Assembly: GCA_964511405.1 (NCBI GenBank)
Contig: CAZEFK010000166.1
Location: 1-16,749 of the forward strand
DNA length: 16,749 bases
Direction of reading: 5' to 3'
From: CAZEFK01 sp964511405
GTDB taxonomy: Bacteria > Pseudomonadota > Alphaproteobacteria > Elsterales > Elsteraceae
Within the stretch, counting starts at the first letter, position 1. Each line of letters starts with the position of its first letter. The position numbers and the translations under genes were made by a program. The notes under the pieces were generated by a model. The model searched no databases, had not been told where the DNA came from, and worked only from the letters and a program-made list of their open reading frames with translations. Below are positions 5,510 through 13,467 of this stretch, piece by piece.

Positions 5510-6888
5510 CACTCCGGCAGGTTGACGGCGAGCCCGCCGAGGCTCGTCTCCTTGAATTTCGTGCTCATTTCCTCGCCGGTCTGGCGCATGGCCTCGATGC
5601 AGTTGTCGAGCGGCATGAAATGCGTGCCGTCGCCGCGCAGCGCCAGGGACGCCGCGGCCACGGCCTTGGTGGCGCCGATGGCGTTGCGCTCGATGCACGG
5701 CACCTGCACCAGCCCGGCGACCGGGTCGCAGGTCATGCCGAGATGGTGTTCGAGCGCGATCTCGGCGGCATTCTCCACCTGCTCGGGCGTGCCGCCTAGT
5801 ACCGCGCACAGCCCGGCCGCCGCCATCGCGGCCGCGGAGCCGACCTCGCCCTGGCAGCCGGCCTCGGCCCCGGAGATCGACGCGTTGTGCTTGATCAGGC
5901 CGCCGATCGCCGCGGCAGTCAGCAGGAAGTCCGACACCTTGCGCCGGTCGGCGCCCGCACAATGGTCGAGATAGTAGCGCAGCACGGCCGGAATGACGCC
6001 GGCCGCGCCGTTGGTGGGGGCGGTCACCACCTTGCCGCCGGCGGCGTTCTCCTCGTTGACGGCCATGGCATAGACGCTCAGCCAGTCCGAGGCGACGTGC
6101 GGCTGGCTGGAATTCGTGCCGCGCTCGCGCAGCAGCTGCTGGTGGATGGCCTTCGCCCGCCGCCGCACCTTCAGCTTGCCCGGCAGCTCGCCGTCCAGGC
6201 CCAGGCCCCGCTCGATGCAGCCGTTCATCACCGACCAGATCTGGTCGAGCCGGTCGTCGACCTCTTGCGCGGAGCGCACCACCAGTTCGTTGGCGCGCTT
6301 CATGGCAGCGATCGACAGGCCACTGTCCTTGGCCATGCGCAGCATCGCGGCGGCGCGGTCGAACGGGTAGGGCCAGCCGGCAACCGTCGCTTCCGACGCC
6401 GCGGGCGCTGCCGCCCGCTCGGCGGCGGTGACGACAAAGCCGCCGCCGATCGAATAGAAGGTCTCCTCGGCGACGACGCCGCCGGCGCCGTCCAGGGCCT
6501 GGAACACCAGCCCATTGGCATGGCCCGGCAAGGGCGGTCCAAAGTCGAAGACCAAATCAGCCTCGGGATCGAAGGCGAGCCCCGGCAGGCCGGCGGGGCT
6601 CAGCAGCCTCGTCTGCCGGAGCACGGCCATCTGCCGCTCGGCCGCGTCGACGTCGAGGTCGGCCGGCCGGTAGCCGAGCAGCCCAAGGACCACGGCGCGG
6701 TCGGTGGCGTGGCCCTTGCCGGTGAAGGCGAGCGACCCGTACAGCCGGGCCCGCACCGCCGCCGGCGCCGGTCCGGACCGCGTCCTCAGCATGTCCAGGA
6801 AGCGCACCGCCGCGGTCATCGGCCCCATGGTGTGCGAGGACGACGGACCGATGCCGATCTTGAACACATCGAAAACGCTGAGGAACAT
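5506..6888 (-). CDS. sdaA: L-serine ammonia-lyase, iron-sulfur-dependent (L-serine dehydratase)
   Basis: Deaminates L-serine to pyruvate and ammonia in the cytoplasm. The 460 residues cover the fused beta-alpha form (E. coli SdaA is about 454). The N-terminus MFLSVFDVFKIGIGPSSSHT is diagnostic. Iron-sulfur cysteines appear as Cys345 (AGCQGEVGSA), Cys387 (MTCDP) and Cys398 (VPCIER). The protein ends in Cys460, matching the C-terminal cysteine that, as I recall, sits 'tail in mouth' on the cluster of the Legionella enzyme. The start at 6888 replaces a longer reading from 7005 because the family begins at MFLSVFDVF. It lies 34 nt after glyA and is the last gene of the sox operon. Its stop overlaps that of convergent eutB. 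Confidence 0.93.
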   Translation of the reverse strand: MFLSVFDVFKIGIGPSSSHTMGPMTAAVRFLDMLRTRSGPAPAAVRARLYGSLAFTGKGHATDRAVVLGLLGYRPADLDVDAAERQMAVLRQTRLLSPAGLPGLAFDPEADLVFDFGPPLPGHANGLVFQALDGAGGVVAEETFYSIGGGFVVTAAERAAAPAASEATVAGWPYPFDRAAAMLRMAKDSGLSIAAMKRANELVVRSAQEVDDRLDQIWSVMNGCIERGLGLDGELPGKLKVRRRAKAIHQQLLRERGTNSSQPHVASDWLSVYAMAVNEENAAGGKVVTAPTNGAAGVIPAVLRYYLDHCAGADRRKVSDFLLTAAAIGGLIKHNASISGAEAGCQGEVGSAAAMAAAGLCAVLGGTPEQVENAAEIALEHHLGMTCDPVAGLVQVPCIERNAIGATKAVAAASLALRGDGTHFMPLDNCIEAMRQTGEEMSTKFKETSLGGLAVNLPEC

Positions 6889-6922
6889 CGGGCGCCTCGT
6901 CCGGTCACGATGACTTGGGCAT

Positions 6923-8197
6923 TCAACCGTAGACTGGGAAGCGCCGGCAAAGGTCCCGCACTTCGGCCAGTACCGCCTGCTCGACCGCCGCATCGCCGTC
7001 GCCACCCTTCTCGGCGAGGGCGTCGATGACCCTCAGGATCAGCGCACCGATGCGATGGAATTCATCTTCGCCGAAGCCGCGCGTGGTTCCGGCCGCGGTG
7101 CCGAGCCGAACGCCCGATGTCACGGCCGGCTTTTCCGGATCGAACGGGATCGCGTTCTTGTTGCAGGTCAGGCCGGCCCGTTCCAGCGCCCGTTCCGCGT
7201 CACGGCCCGTCACCTTCTTCGGGCGCAGGTCGACCAGCACCATATGGCAATCCGTGCCGCCGGAAACAATGTCCAGCCCACCTTGGCGCAGGGTCTCGCA
7301 CAGAACCCTGGCATTGGCGACAACCTGGCCGGCGTAGGTCTTGAACTCGGGGCGCAGCGCTTCGCCGAGCGCGACGGCCTTGGCCGCGATGACGTGCATC
7401 AGCGGCCCGCCTTGATTGCCCGGGAACACCGCCGAATTGAATTTCTTCGCCAGCGCCTCGTCGTTGGTCAGGATCATGCCGCCGCGCGGGCCGCGCAGGG
7501 TCTTGTGCGTGGTGGTGGTGACCACATGCGCATGCGGCAACGGGTCCGGGTAATGGCCGGCGGCGATCAGGCCGGCATAATGCGCCATGTCGACCATCAG
7601 GTAGGCGCCGACCTCGTCGGCGATGCGGCGGAACGCGGCGAAGTCGATGGCGCGCGGATAGGCGGAGGCACCGGCGATGATCAGCTTCGGCCGCGTCTCC
7701 ACGGCCTTCGCCCGCAGCGCCGCATAATCGATCCGCTGGTCGCTGGCGCTCACCTCATAGCTGACGACATCGAACCACTTGCCCGACATGGTCACCGGCG
7801 AGCCGTGGGTCAGGTGGCCGCCATGGGCCAGCGACATGCCCATCACCCGGTCGCCCGGCTGCAGCAGCGCCAGGTAGACGGCCTGGTTCGCCTGCGCGCC
7901 CGAATGCGGCTGGACATTGACGAAGGCGGCGCCGAACAACTGCTTGGCACGCTCGATCGCCAGGGCTTCGACTTCGTCGACGAACTGGCAGCCGCCATAA
8001 TAACGCCGGCCGGGATAGCCTTCGGCATACTTGTTGGTCAGCACCGAACCCTGGGCGGCGAGCACATCGAGCGAGACGATGTTCTCGGACGCGATCAGCT
8101 CGATCTCGTTTTGCTGGCGGTGCAGTTCGCGCCCGATGGCGGCGGCGACCGCGGCATCTCCGAGCCCGACCTGCGGCAAAGACGGGTGAACGGTCAT
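6923..8197 (-). CDS. glyA: Serine hydroxymethyltransferase
   Basis: PLP enzyme that interconverts glycine plus 5,10-methylene-THF with serine plus THF. It has 424 residues, a normal family length. Visible hallmarks are IELIASENIVS near residue 40, the YAEGYPGRRYYGG substrate loop, VDMAHYAGLIAAG, and the PLP-lysine motif TTTTHKTLRGPRGG with Lys232. The start ATG at 8197-8195 follows a clear GGAGG. It lies 15 nt after soxG and 34 nt before sdaA. In this operon it uses both products of sarcosine oxidase, glycine and the folate-bound one-carbon unit, to make serine. It may be a catabolic paralogue of a housekeeping glyA elsewhere. Confidence 0.95.
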   Translation of the reverse strand: MTVHPSLPQVGLGDAAVAAAIGRELHRQQNEIELIASENIVSLDVLAAQGSVLTNKYAEGYPGRRYYGGCQFVDEVEALAIERAKQLFGAAFVNVQPHSGAQANQAVYLALLQPGDRVMGMSLAHGGHLTHGSPVTMSGKWFDVVSYEVSASDQRIDYAALRAKAVETRPKLIIAGASAYPRAIDFAAFRRIADEVGAYLMVDMAHYAGLIAAGHYPDPLPHAHVVTTTTHKTLRGPRGGMILTNDEALAKKFNSAVFPGNQGGPLMHVIAAKAVALGEALRPEFKTYAGQVVANARVLCETLRQGGLDIVSGGTDCHMVLVDLRPKKVTGRDAERALERAGLTCNKNAIPFDPEKPAVTSGVRLGTAAGTTRGFGEDEFHRIGALILRVIDALAEKGGDGDAAVEQAVLAEVRDLCRRFPVYG

Positions 8198-8212
8198 GAT
8201 TGGTCCTCCGGG

Positions 8213-8767
8213 TTAGATGCCGAGCGCGATCTCACGGTCCGCGGCCTGCAGGATGCCCCGCACATGGTCGGCAAAGGAGCGCCAGACCTCGAGGCGGAAG
8301 CGGTCCTGCGCGTCGCGGATCAGGATGATTTGGGCCTTGTCGAAGAGGGTGCGGCGGCCGGTCCCGACCGGCATCGCGTCGACGTCGAAGGCGATCGCTG
8401 AGCGCAGGGCCAAGGTGGCCGCCGCACCCTCGACCACGATGCCGACGTCGCGATGGCCGATATCCACCAGGCTATGCGGCGTCGCCAGCCCCTCGAACGC
8501 CGCCGCAACGGCGTCGCCGTCGGACAGGGGCACCAGCAGGTGCCATTCGTCCGGGCCGAGCATCAGCGCCAGCCTCCCGGCCTCGGCGCTCGTCTGGCCG
8601 ATGCGTGCGGGAAGCGGCGCGCCGAAGGCCGTGGCGGCCAGGGACAGGGCGGCCGGATCGAGCCGCAGGCTGAAACGGGCAACCTCTTCGGTGGCGCGGA
8701 TGGCGAGCGGACTGGCCTTGTCGCGCGGCATGCCCGCGTCCAGCAGCGCCTGATGGGTATGCGGCAC
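8213..8767 (-). CDS. soxG: Sarcosine oxidase gamma subunit
   Basis: Small subunit of the heterotetrameric (alpha-beta-gamma-delta) sarcosine oxidase, 184 residues. Family-like segments include LGPDEWHLLVP, HSLVDIGHRDVGIVVEG, LRSAIAFDVDAMPVGTGRRTLFDKAQIILIR and FRLEVWRSFADHV. This is the GcvT-like fold expected for the gamma chain. The start is assigned to GTG 8767-8765 because AGGAGG lies six bases before it and overlaps the soxA stop; the next in-frame ATG is internal. The reading frame extends upstream to 8863 inside soxA, but that stretch lacks support. The gap is 10 nt to soxA and 15 nt to glyA. Confidence 0.88.
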   Translation of the reverse strand: MPHTHQALLDAGMPRDKASPLAIRATEEVARFSLRLDPAALSLAATAFGAPLPARIGQTSAEAGRLALMLGPDEWHLLVPLSDGDAVAAAFEGLATPHSLVDIGHRDVGIVVEGAAATLALRSAIAFDVDAMPVGTGRRTLFDKAQIILIRDAQDRFRLEVWRSFADHVRGILQAADREIALGI

Positions 8768-8777
8768 CTTGGGCCTC

Positions 8778-11771
8778 CTATGCGCTGAGGCGCTTGTTCT
8801 CGGGATCGACGAACACGGTGCCGGTGACGGTCGCGGCGTGGGTCCGGCCGGGCATCGGCACATGTACCGTCTCGCCCTGTCTGGCCCGGCCGCCGGCGAT
8901 CACCGCCAGCGCGATCGACCGGCCGAGCGCAGCACTCCAGTAGGACGAGGTGACGTGGCCGACCATGGTCATCGGCACGGCCTGGCCGGGGTCCAGGACG
9001 ATCTGGGCCCCTTCCTCGAGCACGGTGCGCGGATCGTCGGTGAGCAGCCCGACCAGCTGCTTGCGGTCGGGCTTCAGCATGTCGGGACGCATCAGGGACC
9101 GCTTGCCCACGAAATCGGGCTTGGTTTTCCCGACCGCCCAGCCGAGGCCGGCGTCGTCGGGCGTCAGCGTGCCGTCGGTGTCCTGGCCGACGATGATGTA
9201 GCCCTTCTCGGCGCGCAGCACATGCATGGTTTCCGTGCCATAGGGCGTAATGCCGAAGCGCTGCCCGGCCGCATAGAGGGTTTCCCACACGGCGCGGCCG
9301 TGGCGCGCGGGGACATTGACCTCGAAGCCGAGCTCGCCGGTGAAGGACACGCGGAACAGGCGCGTCGGCACGCCGCAGATCGTCCCCGTCGCCACCGACA
9401 TGTGCGGGAAGGCCGCGTCGGACAGGTCGATGCCGTCGACCAGCGGCTCGATCAGCCTTCGGGCGTTCGGGCCGTTGAGGGCGATCACCGCCCACTGCTC
9501 GGTGACGGAGGTCAGCCAGACCTTCAGGTCCGGCCACTCGGTCTGCAGGTAGTCTTCCATCATGGCGAGCACGCGCGCGGCACCGCCTGTGGTGGTGGTG
9601 ACGTGAAAGCGGTCCGGGGCCATCCGGCCGATCACGCCGTCGTCGCGGATGAACCCGTCCTCGCCGAGCATCAGGCCGTAGCGGCAGCGGTCCGGCGCCA
9701 GCTTGGTCCAGGCATTGGTATACATGCGGTTCATGAACTCGGCGGCATCCGGCCCGACGATCTCGATCTTGCCCAGGGTCGAGGCGTCGAAGATGCCGAG
9801 CGACGCGCGCACGGCCTGGCATTCGCGCGTCACCGCCCGGTGCATGTCCTCGCCCATCTGCGGGAAATACCAGGCCCGCCGCCACAGCGAGACGGGCTCG
9901 AACACGGCGCCGTTCTCGGCGGCCCAGGCATCGATCGGAGTCTTGCGCGTCACGTCGAACAGGCTGCCCCGGTTGTAGCCGGCGAAGGCGCCGAACGTGG
10001 TCGGCGTGTAGGGCGGGCGGAAGGTGGTGAGCCCCACCGCGGGTGTCGGCCGCTTCAAGGCGTCCGACGCGATGGCCAGGCCGTTGATGTTGGAGGTCTT
10101 GCCCTGGTCGGTGGCCATGCCGGTGGTGGTGTAGCGCTTGATGTGCTCGATCGACGTGAAGCCTTCGCGCACGGCCAGCCGGATGTCCTTGGCCAGGACG
10201 TCGTTCTGGAAATCCACGAACGCCTTGGCGCGCGACGGATTGCGGTCGGTCGGCAGGTCGCGGCTGCTGACGCCGGTCAGCGCCCACTCGCCGTCGACAT
10301 GGTACGCGGCCGGTTCGGCGGCGAAGCCGGCATCGGCCGCGGCCCCCGCGCCCGCGTCGGCGCCACCGTCCAGCGCCGCCTTCAGCCCGAAGCGGCCGGC
10401 GCAGGCCCCGGCCGGGCGGCACGCCTCCAGGCCCGCGCCGGGCAGGAACATCTGGCGGTCCTCGTGCCACTGCAGCGCGCCCTTGGTATGCGAGAACAGG
10501 TGCACGCTGGGCGTCCAGCCCCCGGACATCAGCAACGCGTCGCAGGCCAGGGTCTGGCTGCGGCCGACCCGGCCGCTCGACACCGGATTGACCCGAACCG
10601 ACGAGACCCGCAGCCGGCCGCTGGTGCCGGTGACCGTGCAGCCGGTCAGGGTTTTGATGCGCAGGGCCTCGGCGCGCGCCGCCAGGGCGCTGGGCACGGT
10701 CGCGCGGATGTCGACGATTGCGACCTCGACTCCCGCCTGGACGAGGTCGAAGGCGGCGAGCCAGGCGCTGTCATGGGCGCTGGCCACGACCACCCGATTG
10801 CCGACCTTGACGCCGTAGCGATGGAGGTAGCTGCGCGCCGCCCCCGCCAGCATCACCCCCGGCCGGTCGTTGCCGGCGAACACCAGCGGCTTCTCGATCG
10901 CGCCCTGGGCCAGCACGACCTGCTTGGCCCGCACCTTCCACAGCCGTTCCCGCGGCGCCCCCTCCGGCACGACGCCGAGATGGTCGGTGAGGCGCTGGCA
11001 CAGCCCCAGGAAGTTCTGATGGTAATAGCCGATCGCCGTCGTGCGCGGCAGCAGGGTGACATTGGGCATCGCCGCCAGGGCGGCCTTGGCGTCGGCGAGC
11101 CAGTCCCAGGCGGAGCGGCCGTCGATGGCCGCCTCGGGCTCGGACAGCAGGGAGCCGCCGAGTTCGGCCTGCTCGTCGCACAGCAGTACCGCGGCGCCGC
11201 TGCGGCCGGCCGCGAGCGCCGCGGCCAGGCCGGCCGGGCCGGCGCCCACGACCAGCACGTCGCAATGGGCGAAGCGGCTGGCATAGGTGTCGGGATCGGG
11301 CGCCTCAGGCGCCTTGCCGAGGCCGGCGGCGCTGCGGATCAGCGGCTCGTAGACCTTGGTCCAGAAGCTCTTCGGCCACATGAAGGTCTTGTAGTAGAAG
11401 CCGGCCGAGATCAGCATCGAGAACGCGTCGTTGATGGCGCCGACATCGCGCTCGAGCGACGGCCAGCGGTTCTGGCTGGACGCTTTCAGGCCGTTGTACA
11501 GCTCGACCATGGTCGCCCGCGTGTTCGGTTCGCAGCGGCCGTTGCCGCGGTCGATGCCGACCAGCGCGTTCGGCTCTTCCGAACCGGCGGCGAGGATGCC
11601 GCGGGGGCGGTGATACTTGAAGGAGCGGCCGACGAGATGGACGCCGTTGGCCAGGAGGGCCGACGCCAGGCTGTCGCCCTGAAGGCCCTGGTAATGCCGG
11701 CCGTCGAAGGTGAAGCCGACGGGCGTGCCGGGCTCGACCCGGCCCCTGCCGGCGATGCGGAACCCGGTCAT
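8778..11771 (-). CDS. soxA: Sarcosine oxidase alpha subunit
   Basis: Large subunit of heterotetrameric sarcosine oxidase, which demethylates sarcosine to glycine and passes the one-carbon unit to tetrahydrofolate, giving 5,10-methylene-THF and hydrogen peroxide. It has 997 residues, usual for the family. In order: a cysteine-free ferredoxin-like domain (about 15-95), a dinucleotide-binding fold with GAGPAG at 176-181 for NAD, and a folate-binding GcvT-like domain (about 620-990, including YFPQMGEDMHRAVTRECQ and FDASTLGKIEIVGPDAAEF). An Ala/Gly/Asp-rich low-complexity stretch lies near residues 470-490. The start ATG overlaps the soxD stop in an ATGA junction, so translation is probably coupled. 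The long antisense frame across this gene is a GC-rich shadow. Confidence 0.95.
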   Translation of the reverse strand: MTGFRIAGRGRVEPGTPVGFTFDGRHYQGLQGDSLASALLANGVHLVGRSFKYHRPRGILAAGSEEPNALVGIDRGNGRCEPNTRATMVELYNGLKASSQNRWPSLERDVGAINDAFSMLISAGFYYKTFMWPKSFWTKVYEPLIRSAAGLGKAPEAPDPDTYASRFAHCDVLVVGAGPAGLAAALAAGRSGAAVLLCDEQAELGGSLLSEPEAAIDGRSAWDWLADAKAALAAMPNVTLLPRTTAIGYYHQNFLGLCQRLTDHLGVVPEGAPRERLWKVRAKQVVLAQGAIEKPLVFAGNDRPGVMLAGAARSYLHRYGVKVGNRVVVASAHDSAWLAAFDLVQAGVEVAIVDIRATVPSALAARAEALRIKTLTGCTVTGTSGRLRVSSVRVNPVSSGRVGRSQTLACDALLMSGGWTPSVHLFSHTKGALQWHEDRQMFLPGAGLEACRPAGACAGRFGLKAALDGGADAGAGAAADAGFAAEPAAYHVDGEWALTGVSSRDLPTDRNPSRAKAFVDFQNDVLAKDIRLAVREGFTSIEHIKRYTTTGMATDQGKTSNINGLAIASDALKRPTPAVGLTTFRPPYTPTTFGAFAGYNRGSLFDVTRKTPIDAWAAENGAVFEPVSLWRRAWYFPQMGEDMHRAVTRECQAVRASLGIFDASTLGKIEIVGPDAAEFMNRMYTNAWTKLAPDRCRYGLMLGEDGFIRDDGVIGRMAPDRFHVTTTTGGAARVLAMMEDYLQTEWPDLKVWLTSVTEQWAVIALNGPNARRLIEPLVDGIDLSDAAFPHMSVATGTICGVPTRLFRVSFTGELGFEVNVPARHGRAVWETLYAAGQRFGITPYGTETMHVLRAEKGYIIVGQDTDGTLTPDDAGLGWAVGKTKPDFVGKRSLMRPDMLKPDRKQLVGLLTDDPRTVLEEGAQIVLDPGQAVPMTMVGHVTSSYWSAALGRSIALAVIAGGRARQGETVHVPMPGRTHAATVTGTVFVDPENKRLSA

Positions 11772-12088
11772 GGCCGCGCGGCCTCGACGCTGGCGGCCCG
11801 CTCGATCTCAGCATCAGTCGGGCGCGCGGCGCCCGCCGGGTAGGTCATGGCGAACCGGTCGCTGACGGTGTCGCGCACCGCATTGAAGAAGCGGCCGCAG
11901 CCATGGACGTGGTGCCACCGTTCGAAATGCCGGCCGCGCGGGTTCGAGCGGATGAAGAGGTGGGTTTTCCAGTCTTCGTCGGACAGGGCGGAAGGATCGG
12001 CCGGCCGGGCGATGTGGGCTTCGCCGGCATAGGAGAACTCGACTTCCGGAAGCTCGGCTTCGCAATAGGGGCAGCGGATGAGCAGCAT
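11768..12088 (-). CDS. soxD: Sarcosine oxidase delta subunit
   Basis: Smallest subunit of heterotetrameric sarcosine oxidase, 106 residues, a structural zinc-binding chain. The sequence opens MLLIRCPYCEAELPEVEF. Cys6 and Cys9, with Cys64 and a nearby histidine in WHHVHGCGRFF, give the expected Zn site. The ATG at 12088-12086 is the only short-form start; AGGA, overlapping the soxB stop, precedes it. The frame is open further upstream across soxB, but the family begins here. It sits 11 nt after soxB and overlaps soxA by four bases. Confidence 0.93.
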   Translation of the reverse strand: MLLIRCPYCEAELPEVEFSYAGEAHIARPADPSALSDEDWKTHLFIRSNPRGRHFERWHHVHGCGRFFNAVRDTVSDRFAMTYPAGAARPTDAEIERAASVEAARP

Positions 12089-12099
12089 CGGTGATGTCC

Positions 12100-13353
12100 T
12101 CAATGCGCGACGGCAGCGGCGGCGGCCTCGTCGATCAGCCGGCCGGTGGTAAAGCGTTCCAGCGTGAAGGGGGCGTTGATCGGATGCGGCTCGTCGCGGG
12201 CAATGGTGTGAGCGAAGACATGCGCCGCACCCGGTGTCGCCTTGAAGCCGCCGGTGCCCCAGCCGCAATTGACATAGAGGCCCGGCACTGGAGTCTTGCC
12301 GAGGATCGGCGACCGGTCGGGCGTGACGTCGACGATGCCCGCCCATTTGCGCAGCATGCGCATGCGGGTGAAGATCGGGAACACCTCGCAGATCGCGGCG
12401 ACGGTGTGCTCGATCAGGGGCAGGCCGCCGCGCTGGCTGTAGGAGATGTACTGATCGGTGCCGGAGCCGATGACCAGTTCGCCCTTGTCGGACTGGCTGA
12501 TATAGGCGTGGACTGTGTTCGACATGGCCACGCAGGGGAAGACCGGCTTCACCGGCTCCGACACCAGGGCCTGCAGGGGAAAACTTTCGAGCGGCAGCCG
12601 GATGCCGGCGCTGTCCATGACCACCGACGTGTTGCCCGCAGCCGACACGGCCACCTTGCGGGCCTTGATGAAGCCGCGCGCCGTCTCGACGCCGACGACG
12701 GCCCCCGAGGCATCGCGGCGGATCGCCGTGACCGGGCAGTTCTGGATGATGTCGACACCGCGCGCGGCGGCGCCGCGGGCATAGCCCCAGGCGACCGCGT
12801 CGTGGCGGGCGACACCGCCCCGCCGCTGCAGCGCCGCCCCCATCACCGGATAGCGGGCGTCGGCCGCGATGTTGAGGGGCGGGCAGAATTCCTTGGCCTG
12901 CTCTGGCGTCAGCCACTCGTTGTCGATGCCGTTGAGCCGATTGGCGTGGATGTGGCGCCGGAAGCTCTGCACGTCATGCACCGTGTGCGCCAGCATCATG
13001 ACGCCACGCTGCGAGAACATGACATTGTAGTTGAGGTCTTGGCTCAGTCCTTCCCACAGCTTCAGCGCATGCTCGTAGAGCATGGCGCTTTCGTCATAGA
13101 GATAGTTGGACCGGATGATGGTGGTGTTGCGGCCGGTGTTGCCGCCACCGAGCCAGCCCTTGTCGATCACGGCGACCTTGGTGATGCCGTGCTCCTTGGC
13201 CAGGTAATAGGCGGCGCCGAGGCCATGGCCGCCGGCGCCGACGATGACGGCGTCATACTCGGCCTTCGGCTCGGCATCGGGCCATTGCCGCTGCCAGTGC
13301 TTGTTGCCTGTCAGGGCGTTGGTCAGGATCGACGAGAAGGAAAAGCGGGTCAT
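12100..13353 (-). CDS. soxB: Sarcosine oxidase beta subunit
   Basis: Catalytic flavoprotein subunit where sarcosine is oxidised, 417 residues. The dinucleotide-binding motif is VIVGAGGHGLGAAYYLA (about 37-53), followed by WLGGGNTGRNTTIIRSNYL. The RHDAVAWG motif (His184) matches the histidine carrying covalently bound FMN in characterised enzymes; FAD binds non-covalently. A late GWGTGGFKATPG motif is also family-typical. The ATG at 13353-13351 fits the family N-terminus MTRFSFSSIL, although its Shine-Dalgarno is poor. It is the first gene of the soxBDAG-glyA-sdaA operon and diverges from the regulator at 13468 across 114 bases. Confidence 0.95.
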   Translation of the reverse strand: MTRFSFSSILTNALTGNKHWQRQWPDAEPKAEYDAVIVGAGGHGLGAAYYLAKEHGITKVAVIDKGWLGGGNTGRNTTIIRSNYLYDESAMLYEHALKLWEGLSQDLNYNVMFSQRGVMMLAHTVHDVQSFRRHIHANRLNGIDNEWLTPEQAKEFCPPLNIAADARYPVMGAALQRRGGVARHDAVAWGYARGAAARGVDIIQNCPVTAIRRDASGAVVGVETARGFIKARKVAVSAAGNTSVVMDSAGIRLPLESFPLQALVSEPVKPVFPCVAMSNTVHAYISQSDKGELVIGSGTDQYISYSQRGGLPLIEHTVAAICEVFPIFTRMRMLRKWAGIVDVTPDRSPILGKTPVPGLYVNCGWGTGGFKATPGAAHVFAHTIARDEPHPINAPFTLERFTTGRLIDEAAAAAVAH

Positions 13354-13404
13354 GGTAGCACCGCGAAACTCGGCATGCCGCCACTATCCGATAGCGCGCC
13401 ACGG

Positions 13405-13432
13405 TTGGACAGAATGAGTGCGTCAGTCTAAT
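13405..13432 (+). promoter_or_regulatory. Candidate promoter for the GlxA-type regulator
   Basis: TGGACA (13406-13411) resembles a -35 box and TCTAAT (13427-13432) is one base from TATAAT, with a spacing of 15 bases (16 if TTGGAC at 13405 is used). The divergent spacer also holds CTATCcGATAG (13384-13394) and the palindrome CACCGGTG (13435-13442), which are possible regulator sites. No convincing minus-strand promoter for soxB was identified. Confidence 0.35.
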
Positions 13433-13467
13433 GTCACCGGTGCGACAGTGCGGTTACCGGAGGCCAG

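Noticed and set aside
5887..7029. Plus-strand open frame (380 codons) opposite sdaA
   Set aside because: It is antisense to a gene with clear iron-sulfur serine dehydratase motifs; composition shows it is a shadow.
7055..8401. Plus-strand open frame (448 codons) opposite glyA and soxG
   Set aside because: It spans two real genes on the other strand and has no protein-like features.
8769..11843. Very long plus-strand open frame (about 1024 codons) opposite soxA
   Set aside because: It has His/Gly/Arg/Asp-rich composition without domains and no ribosome site, and lies fully antisense to an unmistakable sarcosine oxidase alpha subunit. This is the usual shadow of high-GC third-position bias.
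11768..12916. Longer soxD reading starting inside soxB
   Set aside because: The upstream part is an off-frame reading of soxB; the delta subunit is about 100 residues and starts at MLLIRCPYC with its own ribosome site.
12091..13431. Plus-strand open frame (446 codons) opposite soxB
   Set aside because: It is antisense to a clear soxB, has shadow-type composition and no recognisable motif.
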